A DNA stretch of 64,000 nucleotides from Roseovarius lutimaris (GCF_900115165.1 NZ_FOVP01000002.1:1-64000); one strand, 5' to 3'; positions 1 to 8,210 are shown, counted from the first letter of the stretch. Notes: generated by a model not told the origin, from the sequence alone. Numbers and translations are program-made.

Positions 1-333
1 CGTCTGACAGCAGCTTGATTGTATCGAGTAGTCAGTAGTGGAAGTCGGCGTGTGAGGAGGTCATAGACAGGAAGGACAAAAGATCGGTGACGACGGTTTT
101 GAAAACGCATCCGGGTCAATGGGCCAAGAGCCCGCAGAACTGATTTTGCATCAAAGCCGCGCAGCTCCATACCGGCCAGCGGTCATTTGATTGCCGCACA
201 ACAGGCCTGATACATGACCGCACCCGATCACACGTCACTATGTCGAAAAACCATCTTGCGCGAACGGGGGTATCCATACATGACCCGGTGTTGTCACCGA
301 GATTTGACCCGCTCAGTCGTTATGCTTTGTTCG
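1..333. other. Non-coding stretch at left edge
   Basis: No credible reading frame is seen here. The heptamer TGACCCG occurs twice, at 281-287 and 305-311, just beyond the 3' end of the istB gene. IS21-type elements carry repeated sequences near their ends, so this may be an element end, but no partner end is in the window to compare with. Confidence 0.4.
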
Positions 334-1086
334 TCATGATGTGGTCAATGGTGGTGTCTCCTTCCTTTTCTGTTTCGCAATCTCAGAGCTGGCTTTGAAG
401 CGGTAGCTGTCATTGCCGGTCTCGAGGATGTGGCATCTGTGGGTGAGCCGATCGAGCAGCGCAGTGGTCATCTTGGCATCACCAAAGACCGTTGCCCATT
501 CGCTGAAGCTGAGGTTGGTGGTGATGACGCCGGTACGCCCATAGAATCGGCTCAGCAGGTGGAACAGCAGCGCACCGCCTGATGTGCTGAACGGCAGGTA
601 GCCCAGCTCGTCGAGGATCACGATGTCTGTCTTCACCAGTGCCTCAGCGATCTTTCCAGCCTTGCCGAGGGCCTTTTCCTGTTCCAGCGCGTTGACCAGT
701 TCGACCGTCGAGAAGAAGCGCACGCGTTTGCGGTGATGTTCTATGGCTTGGATGCCGAGAGCAGTCGCAACGTGGCTTTTACCCGTGCCTGGCCCACCGA
801 TTAAGACCACATTTTCAGCGGCGTCCATGAACTCACACCGTTGTAGTTGGCGTACGAGAGCCTCATTGATCTCGCTGGCGGAGAAGCTAAAGCCGGAAAG
901 ATCCTTGTAGGCTGGGAAGCGCGCGACCTTCATGTGGTATGCGATTGAACGCACCTCTCGTTCAGCCATCTCTGCCTTGAGCAACTGCGAGAGTATAGGG
1001 ACGGATGCATCGAATGCAGGCGCTCCCTGTTCGATGAGATCGCCAACAGCCTGCGCCATTCCGGGCATCTTCAGGCTGCGCAGCAT
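334..1086 (-). CDS. istB: IS21-family IstB-like ATP-binding transposition helper
   Basis: The 250-residue product is an IstB-type AAA+ ATPase, the helper that in IS21 elements works with the IstA transposase in target selection. A Walker A motif (GGPGTGKSH, about residues 97-105) and a Walker B segment ([11 protein letters not shown], about 155-165) are visible, and the C-terminal part ([15 protein letters not shown]) is typical. No istA lies beside it. The 5' side abuts an IS3-type fragment near 1100, and family members usually begin 10-20 residues further upstream, so the natural start is probably lost and the Met at 1086 may be internal. The ATPase core looks intact, but the element cannot move alone. 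Confidence 0.85.
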   Translation of the reverse strand: MLRSLKMPGMAQAVGDLIEQGAPAFDASVPILSQLLKAEMAEREVRSIAYHMKVARFPAYKDLSGFSFSASEINEALVRQLQRCEFMDAAENVVLIGGPGTGKSHVATALGIQAIEHHRKRVRFFSTVELVNALEQEKALGKAGKIAEALVKTDIVILDELGYLPFSTSGGALLFHLLSRFYGRTGVITTNLSFSEWATVFGDAKMTTALLDRLTHRCHILETGNDSYRFKASSEIAKQKRKETPPLTTS

Positions 1087-1099
1087 GATAACGATAGCG

Positions 1100-1385
1100 G
1101 CACCGACGGTTCGATGCCAGCCTCGGCCAAACGCTCTGTGTAGGAATGGATAAATATTGCCCGCTGCGGTCCGAGTGATGAATCAGTCCGCCTTTCTGAA
1201 CTGGCCGTCGATCATGTAAGGCCTGTTCCAGAACATCCAGCACAAAGTCAGTTTTGGCAGACCGCGAGACCCGCCATCCGACGATGCGGTCAGCGAACGT
1301 GTCGATGACGAAGGCCACATAGATAAAGCCCTGCCACGTGGACACATAGGAAAAGTCGCTGACCTGTGCTACGGAATTGGTCGTT
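1100..1385 (-). pseudogene. IS3-family transposase OrfB fragment, frameshifted
   Basis: Reading leftwards from about 1385, the frame gives VAQVSDFSYVSTWQGF then VAFVIDTFADRIVGWRVSRS and [12 protein letters not shown], which is the DDE integrase core of IS3-type OrfB proteins with the first two catalytic Asp (in SDFSYV and HSDRS). At about 1147-1150 the frame slips by one base: the continuation [14 protein letters not shown] is in another frame. The region with the third catalytic residue (Glu) is missing because the sequence runs into istB near 1100. It is therefore a dead remnant, cut at both ends. Exact junctions are approximate. Confidence 0.8.
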
Positions 1386-1389
1386 CAGC

Positions 1390-1826
1390 TCTCTGACCCG
1401 TCCCTGCGGGGTTGGCCCACCGTCCCGAAGATCCTGGACCTCGTCGATATCGACAGCAGTTGCTTTGCGGGCGCTCAGTTTATCAATCGCAAGGTTGCGC
1501 GCAAGCGTAATGAGCCAGGTCATCGGACTATACCCATTGACGGCATAGTTGTCTTATCTTTGCCAGATTCTGACAAAGACCTCTTGCAATGCGTCTTCTG
1601 CTTCGGCGCGGTTATTCAATATACGAAGGCGAACCCCAAAGAGTTTCGCAGAGGTTGCATCATAGAGCATCGAGAATGCCCGTCGGTCCCCCAAACCAAC
1701 GCGGGCGATCAGACCCTCTATTTCACTGCGTGTTGACACCGGGTAAGGGCGGCCCTGGCTGTTGGGTTCGACTACATGATCCCGCCGTTTGAAGGACACT
1801 GTCGCGAACATTATTGAACGCCGCAT
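1390..1826 (-). pseudogene. ECF (sigma-70 family) sigma factor, nonsense-mutated and truncated
   Basis: The translation from the start side contains RSEIEGLIARVGLGDRRAF, LYDATSAKLFGVRLRIL and AEDALQEVFVRIWQR, the region 2 signature of extracytoplasmic-function sigma factors. An in-frame TAA at 1554-1556 follows, after which the same frame resumes with NGYSPMTWLITLARNLAID, also region 2 sequence. The frame then degenerates near 1400 where the IS3 fragment begins, so region 4 (the -35 binding domain) is gone. No anti-sigma gene is left next to it. The start codon is uncertain (ATG at 1826 or 1811, or a later one). It is an inactivated gene and shows that the insertions broke a functional regulator. 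Confidence 0.8.
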
Positions 1827-2184
1827 CGGTGTTCAAGCACCGCCGAAACCCGGCAACCAAAAATGCCGGGATCAAATGACCTGCGCGCCGTGATTGTATC
1901 GCTGAAAACAATACGCCCATGGATGTATCTGGACTCATCTGAAATCACCTTAAGAGCTCGCAGTTTCTGCGAATTTCGGGTGATTTTACAGGTGAAACAG
2001 TCCAAGTGCCCGAAAAATAAGCTCAGTTGGTCAAACATTCTTACCAGAATGCTTGTCTTTGATCCCATAACCAGTAACATCGCGCAGGCGTGGCGATCCG
2101 CCTTACGTCGAATCGACTTTTGCGGTTCTATCGGCTCGCCATCAAAATGCGATTAATCGCAAGTGAACGTAATGGGAGGAAACC
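1827..2184. other. Intergenic region before the TRAP operon
   Basis: About 360 bases without a recognisable gene separate the sigma-factor pseudogene from the TRAP operon. The promoter of the TRAP operon must lie here or overlap the palindrome at its right end. A GGAGG ribosome-binding site is at about 2174-2179 before the ATG at 2185. Short reading frames on both strands show no family resemblance. Confidence 0.5.
2148..2161. promoter_or_regulatory. Perfect 14-bp palindrome, candidate operator of the TRAP operon
   Basis: The sequence TGCGATTAATCGCA is its own reverse complement and lies 24 bases upstream of the dctP-type start codon. Its length and symmetry suit a dimeric helix-turn-helix repressor of the LacI or GntR kind, which commonly control TRAP transporter operons. 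No such regulator is encoded nearby, so the binding protein is unknown. Confidence 0.5.
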
Positions 2185-3312
2185 ATGACAGACAAGGCAA
2201 AATTGGACCGGCGCTCGTTCCTGCAGCGCGCGGCCTTTGCCGGGACCGCTGCAGCAGGCACGCTGGCAGCTCCGGCCGTATTGGCGCAAGCGCCGATCGT
2301 TCTCAAAATGCAAACATCCTGGGGTGCGGGCAACATCTGGCAAGAATTTGCACAGGATTATGCCGATCGCGTCGAAGCAATGTCCGGCGGCCGTTTGAAA
2401 ATCGATGTTCTGCCCGCAGGTGCCGTTGTTGCGGCGTTCCAGGTTCTGGACGCGGTGAACGATGGTATTCTGGATATCGCGCACTCGGTGCCGGTCTATT
2501 GGTACGGCAAAAACAAAGCGGCGTCGCTGTTCGGCACCGGCCCGGTTTTCGGCGGCTCGGCAACCACGATGCTGTCATGGTTCTATGAAGGCGGCGGCAA
2601 GGCGCTTTACGACGAGCTGACACAAGACATCCTCGGGATGGACGTTGACGGCTATCTTGGCTTCCCGATGTTCGCACAGCCCTTTGGCTGGTTCAAAGGC
2701 GAAGTGAACACCGTCGAAGACCTGGACGGCTTCAAATACCGTACCGTGGGTCTGGCGGCTGATCTTCTGCAATCCATGGGTATGTCTGTGGCACAGCTTC
2801 CGGGCGGCGAAATCGTTCCCGCGATGGAGCGTGGCGTGATCGACGCGTTCGAATTCAACAACCCGTCGTCAGATAAAGACTTTGGCGCGCATGACGTCGC
2901 CAAAAACTACTATCTGTCATCCTATCACCAGGCGTCGGAAAGCTTCGAATTCCTCTTCAACCGTCTCACGATGGAAGATCTTGATCCCGATCTTGCGGCG
3001 ATCCTGAAGTACGGCGTTGAAGCGGCGTCGACCGCGAACACCGCAAAAGCGATGCGCCGTTATTCGGCAGACCTGAAATGGCTGCAGGAAGAGGCCGGCG
3101 TGAATGTGCACCGCACCTCGGAAAGCATCCTTGCCGGTCAACTTGAGGCCTGGGATAAACTGATCCCGCAGCTTGAAGAAGATCCGTTCATGAAGAAAAC
3201 TCTCGACAGCCAGCGCGCCTGGGTCGAGCAGGTCACCTATTATGAGCTTATGAACTCGCCGGATTATACGCTTGCGTTTAATCACTACTTCCCCGGCAAG
3301 CTTAAAATGTGA
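2185..3312 (+). CDS. TRAP transporter substrate-binding protein (DctP family)
   Basis: The 375-residue product is the periplasmic solute receptor of a tripartite ATP-independent periplasmic transporter. It opens with a twin-arginine signal (DRRSFLQRA at residues 8-16, hydrophobic stretch, AxA-type site near residue 33), so it is probably exported folded. The body carries the family pattern, including WFKGEVNTVEDLDGFKYR and the PGGEIVPAMERGVIDAFE segment (about residues 207-224), in which acidic and Arg residues usually contact a carboxylate ligand. It resembles the TakP/FcbT1 branch that binds keto acids and related carboxylates. It heads an operon with both permease subunits, an amidase and a dehydrogenase. 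The substrate is not deducible. Confidence 0.93.
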   Translation: MTDKAKLDRRSFLQRAAFAGTAAAGTLAAPAVLAQAPIVLKMQTSWGAGNIWQEFAQDYADRVEAMSGGRLKIDVLPAGAVVAAFQVLDAVNDGILDIAHSVPVYWYGKNKAASLFGTGPVFGGSATTMLSWFYEGGGKALYDELTQDILGMDVDGYLGFPMFAQPFGWFKGEVNTVEDLDGFKYRTVGLAADLLQSMGMSVAQLPGGEIVPAMERGVIDAFEFNNPSSDKDFGAHDVAKNYYLSSYHQASESFEFLFNRLTMEDLDPDLAAILKYGVEAASTANTAKAMRRYSADLKWLQEEAGVNVHRTSESILAGQLEAWDKLIPQLEEDPFMKKTLDSQRAWVEQVTYYELMNSPDYTLAFNHYFPGKLKM

Positions 3313-3339
3313 TCTCAGAGTAAAATCTGACGTGATCAA

Positions 3340-3373
3340 GGCCTCGGCGACAAACGCGCCGGGGCCACTTTTC
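3340..3373 (+). terminator. Intercistronic stem-loop between receptor and permease genes
   Basis: A 10-bp stem (GGCCTCGGCG at 3340-3349 with CGCCGGGGCC at 3357-3366, one G-T pair) with a 7-base loop is followed by ACTTTTC. It looks like a leaky terminator or an mRNA-stabilising hairpin. Its place just after the receptor gene would let the periplasmic protein be made in excess over the membrane subunits, as is common in binding-protein-dependent operons. Confidence 0.65.
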
Positions 3374-3391
3374 AACTGAAAGGGGGCTCGT

Positions 3392-3976
3392 GTGATTAAT
3401 TTCATACGTTTTGCCGACAACCTGTCGGCCTGGTTTGGCAAATCCTTTGCCTGGCTCATCATCCTGATGGCCGTTGGCACCGGATATGAGGTTGTCGTCC
3501 GCTATATCTTTAACAATCCGACCGCCTGGGCACTTGATGTGTCTTTCATCATGTATGGCACGCTGTTCATGATGGGTGGGGCCTATACCCTTTCACGGGG
3601 CGGGCATGTAAGGGGCGATTTTCTTTATCGGCTTTGGCAGCCGCGCAATCAGGCAAAGATTGATTTCGTGCTCTATATCATCTTTTTCTTTCCGGGCGTT
3701 ATCGCGCTGGTTCTGGCTGGATGGAAATACGCGGCACGATCATGGTCTTACGGCGAAGTTTCGGTCAACAGCCCTGCCGGTGTGCCGATCTATCAATTCA
3801 AGACCGTCATCGTTGTCGCCGGTCTTTTGCTGTTCATTCAAGGTATCGCCCAGGTTTGCCGCTGCATTCACTGCATGCGCACCAATGAATGGCTTCCCGC
3901 CGATGAAGACGTCTTTGAGACCGAAGACCTGCTGATGCAAAAGGCCTCTGAGGCCGAGAAGGATGCACATCCATGA
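3392..3976 (+). CDS. TRAP transporter small permease subunit (DctQ family)
   Basis: The 194-residue membrane protein is the small subunit of the TRAP permease. Four hydrophobic segments can be seen (about residues 18-36, 46-66, 88-110 and 128-150), as expected for DctQ. The start is a GTG at 3392, preceded by GAAAGGGGG. Its last codons overlap the large subunit gene by four bases, which implies translational coupling. The C-terminal tail after residue 160 is cytoplasmic-like and rich in Glu and Asp. Together with the receptor and DctM it would import an organic anion using an ion gradient. Confidence 0.9.
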   Translation: MINFIRFADNLSAWFGKSFAWLIILMAVGTGYEVVVRYIFNNPTAWALDVSFIMYGTLFMMGGAYTLSRGGHVRGDFLYRLWQPRNQAKIDFVLYIIFFFPGVIALVLAGWKYAARSWSYGEVSVNSPAGVPIYQFKTVIVVAGLLLFIQGIAQVCRCIHCMRTNEWLPADEDVFETEDLLMQKASEAEKDAHP

Positions 3977-5391
3977 CCGATCCCCAAATCGCCCTGATGA
4001 TGCTGGGCCTGTTCATCATCTTCGTGTTTCTGGGCTTTCCGATTGCCTTTACGCTGATGGCCATGGGCATTGGCTTTGGCTATTACGCTTATTTCGACGC
4101 GCGCCGGATGTGGCGCAGCTTTGACCGGATGGCCGACGATACCGGCTGGCTTGATTCAACGAGCCTCTGGATAGAGGGGTTATTCAACAACCGAATATTC
4201 GATTTGTTCGTGAACCAGACGTTCACGGTCATGTCGAATGAGGTTCTGACCGCCGTTCCGCTGTTCCTGTTCATGGGCTATATCGTCGAGCGCGCCAATA
4301 TCGTTGACCGGCTGTTTTCCACGCTCAATATCGCCGCCAAGAACATGCCCGGCTCGATGGGGGTTGCGGCGCTTATCACCTGTGCCCTGTTCGCCACCGC
4401 AACCGGCATCGTGGGCGCGGTTGTCACGCTGATGGGTCTTCTGGCGCTGCCGGCGATGCTCAAGGCGCGGTATGATCCGTCGTTCGCCAGTGGCATTATC
4501 TGTGCGGGCGGGACGCTTGGTATCCTTATCCCGCCGTCGATCATGCTGATCGTCTATGCGGCGGCCTCGAACGTGTCGATTGTCCGCCTTTATGCGGCGG
4601 CGCTCTTGCCCGGTCTGACGCTGGTGTCGCTTTACCTCATCTACGTCATCGGTCGCTCCATCCTTCAGCCGTCGGTCGCACCGCGCCCGACCAAAGAAGA
4701 AGTGCCCGACATTCCCAAGTCGCAGCTTTTCATCATGATCCTGACGTCGCTTGTGCCGTTGGCCTTTCTTATCCTTGCTGTGCTTGGCTCGATCCTGTTT
4801 GGTCTTGCCACCCCAAGCGAGGCGGCCTCGATCGGTGCATTGGGCGGTATCTTCCTTGCCTTTGTCTATCGTGCGATGACCTGGCAGCGGATGCGCGAAA
4901 GCGTCTATCTGACGGTGCGGACCACCGCGATGGTGTGCTGGCTGTTTGTTGGCTCTTACACCTTCTCGGCCGTGTTTTCATATCTTGGCGGCGAGCATCT
5001 GATTTCAGAGTTCGTTCAGGGCCTGAACCTTAGCCCGCTGATGTTCCTGTTGCTTGCGCAGCTGATTATCTTCCTTCTGGGCTGGCCGCTGGAATGGTCC
5101 GAGATCATCATCATCTTCGTGCCGATCTTCCTGCCGTTGCTGGCGTTCTTTCAGATTGACCCGCTGTTCTTCGGCATTCTGGTCGCGCTTAACCTTCAGA
5201 CCAGCTTCCTAACGCCACCAATGGCGATGTCAGCCTATTATCTGAAGGGCATCGCGCCGCCGGAAATCAAGCTGACGCAGATCTTTTCGGGCGTCATGCC
5301 CTTCCTGTTCTGTGTCTTCATAGCCATGGCGATGATGTACATCTTCCCGCAGATCGTCTTTTATCTGCCGGAGCTGATGTATGGCAAATAA
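3973..5391 (+). CDS. TRAP transporter large permease subunit (DctM family)
   Basis: The 472-residue polytopic protein is the transport-catalysing subunit of the TRAP system. Typical DctM segments are seen: FLFMGYIVERANIVDRLF, the glycine-rich ATATGIVGAVVTLMG, and CAGGTLGILIPPSIMLIVYA, which belongs to the conserved transport core. About a dozen hydrophobic helices are visible. An insertion of roughly 60 residues after the first helix (about 40-75) is a feature of the longer DctM proteins. GAAGGA lies before the start. The gene overlaps the DctQ gene by four bases and the amidase gene by 11. Confidence 0.93.
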   Translation: MTDPQIALMMLGLFIIFVFLGFPIAFTLMAMGIGFGYYAYFDARRMWRSFDRMADDTGWLDSTSLWIEGLFNNRIFDLFVNQTFTVMSNEVLTAVPLFLFMGYIVERANIVDRLFSTLNIAAKNMPGSMGVAALITCALFATATGIVGAVVTLMGLLALPAMLKARYDPSFASGIICAGGTLGILIPPSIMLIVYAAASNVSIVRLYAAALLPGLTLVSLYLIYVIGRSILQPSVAPRPTKEEVPDIPKSQLFIMILTSLVPLAFLILAVLGSILFGLATPSEAASIGALGGIFLAFVYRAMTWQRMRESVYLTVRTTAMVCWLFVGSYTFSAVFSYLGGEHLISEFVQGLNLSPLMFLLLAQLIIFLLGWPLEWSEIIIIFVPIFLPLLAFFQIDPLFFGILVALNLQTSFLTPPMAMSAYYLKGIAPPEIKLTQIFSGVMPFLFCVFIAMAMMYIFPQIVFYLPELMYGK

Positions 5392-6727
5392 GGCCGATAT
5401 CCTGATGCTGGACGCTTGCACCCTTCGCGAGCGTCTGGCGACCGGTGCGCTTAGCGCGCTGGACGTGGTCGAGGCCTCGATTGCGCGGATCGAGGCCCGC
5501 GAACCCGAAGTACACGCCTGGGCATGGTTTGATCCCGAATTTGCCCGCCATCAGGCGCGCCAACTTGATATCCACCGCCAGACCGGGCGCGCCATCGGGC
5601 CGCTGCATGGTTTGCCGGTGGCGCTTAAGGACATCATCGACACCGCGAAAATTCCGACGGAAAACGGCTGTGTTCTCGACAAGGGCCGGGTGCCGGTCAG
5701 GGATGCCACTATCGTCGAAAAGCTCAAGACGGCCGGCGCAATCATCATGGGCAAGACGGTCACGACCGAGCTGGCCTTCATGCAGGCCGGGCCGACGTGC
5801 AATCCGCATAACCTTGCGCACAGCCCTGGTGGCTCCTCTTCGGGTTCTGCGGCGGCGGTGGCCGACGGCATGGTGCCCCTCGCGGTTGGCACACAGACCG
5901 GCGGGTCGATCATTCGCCCGGCGTCTTACTGCGGGATCACCGGGTTCAAACCCAGCTTTGGGGCGATCCCGCGCACCGGCGTTCTGATGCAATCGCCGAC
6001 CCTCGATACGGTCGGCGTCTTTGCCCGCACCCCGGCCGATGCCGCGCTTCTGTCCCAGGTGCTGTTTGGCTATGACGAGGCCGATCCGGCGACCCGCCCC
6101 GAACCGGCGCCGCCCCTGCTTGAGATCGCGAGGTCGGACCCACCGATCAAGCCGATCTTTGCCTTCGTCAAACCGCCCGGCTGGGACGACGCCGACCCCG
6201 AGCTTCACGCCGCCTTTGCCGAACTGGCCGAGGCCCTTGGCGACCGTATGTTCGAGGTTGATCTTCCCGCGCCCTTTGGCGATGCCGCCATGCTGCGCGA
6301 GCGGGTGAACTTTGCCGAGATGGCCCGCTATTATTACAGCTATGGCAACAAAGGCTCTGAGCAACTTGGCCCCCTCACGCTTGAGGCGCTGAGTAAGGGC
6401 AACGCCATTCTGGCGCGCGATTATCTTGCGGCACTTGATTGGGGTGACGTGCTTTATGCCGGGCTTGACGAGATCTTCGATCGCTGTGACGCGATCATCT
6501 GCCCCGCCGCCATGGGCCCCGCGCCCGAGGGGCTTGAGTTCACCGGAAGCGCGCTCTTCAACGGGCTTTGGACATTCGTGGGCACGCCCGCGATCACCAT
6601 CCCCGCGTTTACTGCGGAAAACGGGCTTCCGATGGGGATTCAGCTTGTCGCCGCACGCGGCAATGACGGGCGGCTTTTACGGAATGCAAACTGGTTTCAA
6701 GGCTGGCTGACCGAGGCCGGCGCTTAA
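5381..6727 (+). CDS. Amidase-signature family hydrolase
   Basis: The 448-residue product is an amidase of the Ser-cisSer-Lys class. The catalytic Lys is K83 in PVALKDIID; the signature GGSSSGSAA at 150-158 supplies the cis-Ser (S152 by spacing), and S176 in TQTGGSII is the likely nucleophile. The C-terminal half is divergent, as usual in this family where it shapes the substrate pocket. A GatA role in tRNA amidation is unlikely because no gatB or gatC is present and the gene sits in a transport operon. The gene starts inside the end of the DctM gene, with GGAG at about 5370. I infer that it splits an amide or carbamoyl bond of the imported compound. Confidence 0.85.
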   Translation: MANKADILMLDACTLRERLATGALSALDVVEASIARIEAREPEVHAWAWFDPEFARHQARQLDIHRQTGRAIGPLHGLPVALKDIIDTAKIPTENGCVLDKGRVPVRDATIVEKLKTAGAIIMGKTVTTELAFMQAGPTCNPHNLAHSPGGSSSGSAAAVADGMVPLAVGTQTGGSIIRPASYCGITGFKPSFGAIPRTGVLMQSPTLDTVGVFARTPADAALLSQVLFGYDEADPATRPEPAPPLLEIARSDPPIKPIFAFVKPPGWDDADPELHAAFAELAEALGDRMFEVDLPAPFGDAAMLRERVNFAEMARYYYSYGNKGSEQLGPLTLEALSKGNAILARDYLAALDWGDVLYAGLDEIFDRCDAIICPAAMGPAPEGLEFTGSALFNGLWTFVGTPAITIPAFTAENGLPMGIQLVAARGNDGRLLRNANWFQGWLTEAGA

Positions 6728-6742
6728 CGAAAGGACAGACAC

Positions 6743-6901
6743 ATGAACAGATTCCTTGCCCTCTTCGCCTTTGCGGTTTTCGCGGGATTTCTTTACATTC
6801 TCGCCAGCAAGATCGGCGAAATTGACCTTTGGATCGTGACGCTTCTGACGGCTGGCCTTGCGGCATATGACTTCGTAACCTCCAGCAAGGACAATAGCTG
6901 A
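6743..6901 (+). CDS. Small membrane protein of 52 residues, unknown function
   Basis: An ATG with AAGGA eight bases upstream opens a 52-codon frame that ends one base before the next gene's ATG. The product has two hydrophobic segments, about residues 4-21 (LALFAFAVFAGFLYIL) and 30-43, with a short polar C-terminus (TSSKDNS). It fits tightly into the 175-base gap between amidase and dehydrogenase genes and has its own ribosome-binding site, which argues that it is real. I know no family for it. It could be an accessory to the TRAP permease or a general membrane micro-protein. Confidence 0.6.
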   Translation: MNRFLALFAFAVFAGFLYILASKIGEIDLWIVTLLTAGLAAYDFVTSSKDNS

Positions 6902-6902
6902 T

Positions 6903-7868
6903 ATGTCGGACAAGCCTGTTATCTGGATTCCGCGGCGCCTTTCGGATGCGACACTGGCCCGCGCGCGCCGCGACTACGAGGTCATCCTGAACGAGGACGA
7001 CACCCCCGGCAGCGCCGAGGATATCATCGCGATGAGCGCCCGTGTCGAGGGCATGATCCCTTGCCATTCCGAGCATTTCAGCGCCGAGGTCGTGGCACAG
7101 CTTGATCCGCGCATGAAGATCGTCGCCAATCATTCGGTCGGGGTCGATCATTGCGACCTGCCCGCGCTTGAATCGCATGGCGTTGTGGTGACAAACACGC
7201 CGGATGTTCTATCGGATGCCACCGCCGAGATTGCCATGCTCTTGATGCTGGGTGCTGCGCGTCATGCGGTCGCCGGCGACAGGATTGTACGCACCGGCGC
7301 CTGGGATAGCTGGTCACCGTCCTTCATGGTCGGAAAACAGGTAACCGGCGCGCGTATCGGGATTGTCGGAATGGGCCGGGTCGGTCGTGCCTTCGCGCGC
7401 AAGGCGCGTGGGTTTGACATGGAAATCCATTACCATAACCGCTCGCGCCTCTCGCCCGAGGATGAGGCCGGGGCGATCTTTCACGCCGATGTTGACAGCC
7501 TGCTTGAGGTGTCTGATTTCCTGTCGCTGCATTGTCCCGCGACGCCGGACACCCGAAAGCTGCTGAACGCCGAACGCCTGGCGCGCCTGCCGGTAGGTGC
7601 CGTGATCGTCAACACCGCACGCGGCGCCCTGATCGACGAGTCGGCCCTGCTTGAGGCCCTCAATTCCGGGCATGTCGCCGCCGCAGGGCTTGATTGCTTT
7701 GAGGTCGAACCCGGCGGCAACCCCGACTTTGCGGCGCATGACAACATCTTCATGCTGCCCCATATCGGCAGCGCCACACGCGCCACGCGTGACGCGATGG
7801 GGTTCCGGGCGCTTGATAACCTCGACGCATTTTTTGCAGGCAAGGAACCGAAGGATCGGCTGGTCTGA
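6903..7868 (+). CDS. D-isomer-specific 2-hydroxyacid dehydrogenase (glyoxylate/hydroxypyruvate reductase type)
   Basis: The 321-residue enzyme has the fold of NAD(P)-dependent 2-hydroxyacid dehydrogenases. The nucleotide-binding motif GMGRVG is at 156-161, and the strand end HYHNRSR (177-183), with basic residues after the second beta strand, suggests NADP(H) preference. Catalytic residues are R240 (NTARGALID), the Glu of FEVEP (267-269) and H287 (LPHIGSAT). It would interconvert a 2-oxoacid such as glyoxylate or hydroxypyruvate with its hydroxyacid. It is the last gene of the TRAP-amidase operon, so it may process the carbon skeleton released by the amidase. Confidence 0.88.
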   Translation: MSDKPVIWIPRRLSDATLARARRDYEVILNEDDTPGSAEDIIAMSARVEGMIPCHSEHFSAEVVAQLDPRMKIVANHSVGVDHCDLPALESHGVVVTNTPDVLSDATAEIAMLLMLGAARHAVAGDRIVRTGAWDSWSPSFMVGKQVTGARIGIVGMGRVGRAFARKARGFDMEIHYHNRSRLSPEDEAGAIFHADVDSLLEVSDFLSLHCPATPDTRKLLNAERLARLPVGAVIVNTARGALIDESALLEALNSGHVAAAGLDCFEVEPGGNPDFAAHDNIFMLPHIGSATRATRDAMGFRALDNLDAFFAGKEPKDRLV

Positions 7869-7928
7869 GTTGCGCGTGCAGGATAGGCTGTCTACCTTGG
7901 CCATATCCGAGGCAAAGGGAGCGGCGCA

Positions 7929-8210
7929 ATGGGCCTGTTCGACCATCGCAACCGAGAGCGCAACGCGGATACTCGCAGGATTTATGCCGCTTATGAAATC
8001 GCACACACAGTCGTGGATTTCATGGCGGCGATCTGTTTTCTGGTTGGGTCGGTTCTGTTTCTCTGGTCAGACTACGAGACCGAAGCGATCTGGCTTTTCA
8101 TTGTCGGATCCTTCTTTTTCTGCGTGAAACCAACGCTGCGGCTGGCGCGCGAGGTACAGCTTTGGCGCATGGGGCAATTGGAAACACTGGCGGAGCGCGC
8201 GGACAAGTGA
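7929..8210 (+). CDS. YrhK-like small membrane protein
   Basis: The 93-residue protein has a charged N-terminus (FDHRNRERNADTRRIYAAYEIAHT), two hydrophobic helices (about 33-48 and 54-68) separated by a short polar turn, and a tail with KPTLRLAREVQLWRMG. The repeated FLVGSVLF / FIVGSFFFCVKP pattern is that of the YrhK domain family, whose function is not known. AAAGGGAGCGG precedes the ATG. It lies 60 bases after the dehydrogenase and may be on the same transcript or start its own. Confidence 0.75.
   Translation: MGLFDHRNRERNADTRRIYAAYEIAHTVVDFMAAICFLVGSVLFLWSDYETEAIWLFIVGSFFFCVKPTLRLAREVQLWRMGQLETLAERADK

Larger units (their letters stand above)
280..1390. mobile_element. Composite of insertion sequence remnants (IS21-type plus IS3-type)
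   Basis: An IS21-type istB lies directly against a truncated IS3-type transposase fragment, which in turn cuts an ECF sigma factor gene. All three read on the minus strand. No complete terminal inverted repeats or target duplications could be identified, so the order of insertions cannot be fixed; the arrangement fits one element landing in another followed by deletion. Confidence 0.6.

Noticed and set aside
1863-2156. Short frames in the gap before the TRAP operon
   Set aside because: Frames on both strands overlap each other, have no ribosome-binding site or family similarity, and look random.
5318-6364. A 348-residue minus-strand frame opposite the amidase
   Set aside because: Antisense shadow; no motif and an Arg/Gly-rich composition.
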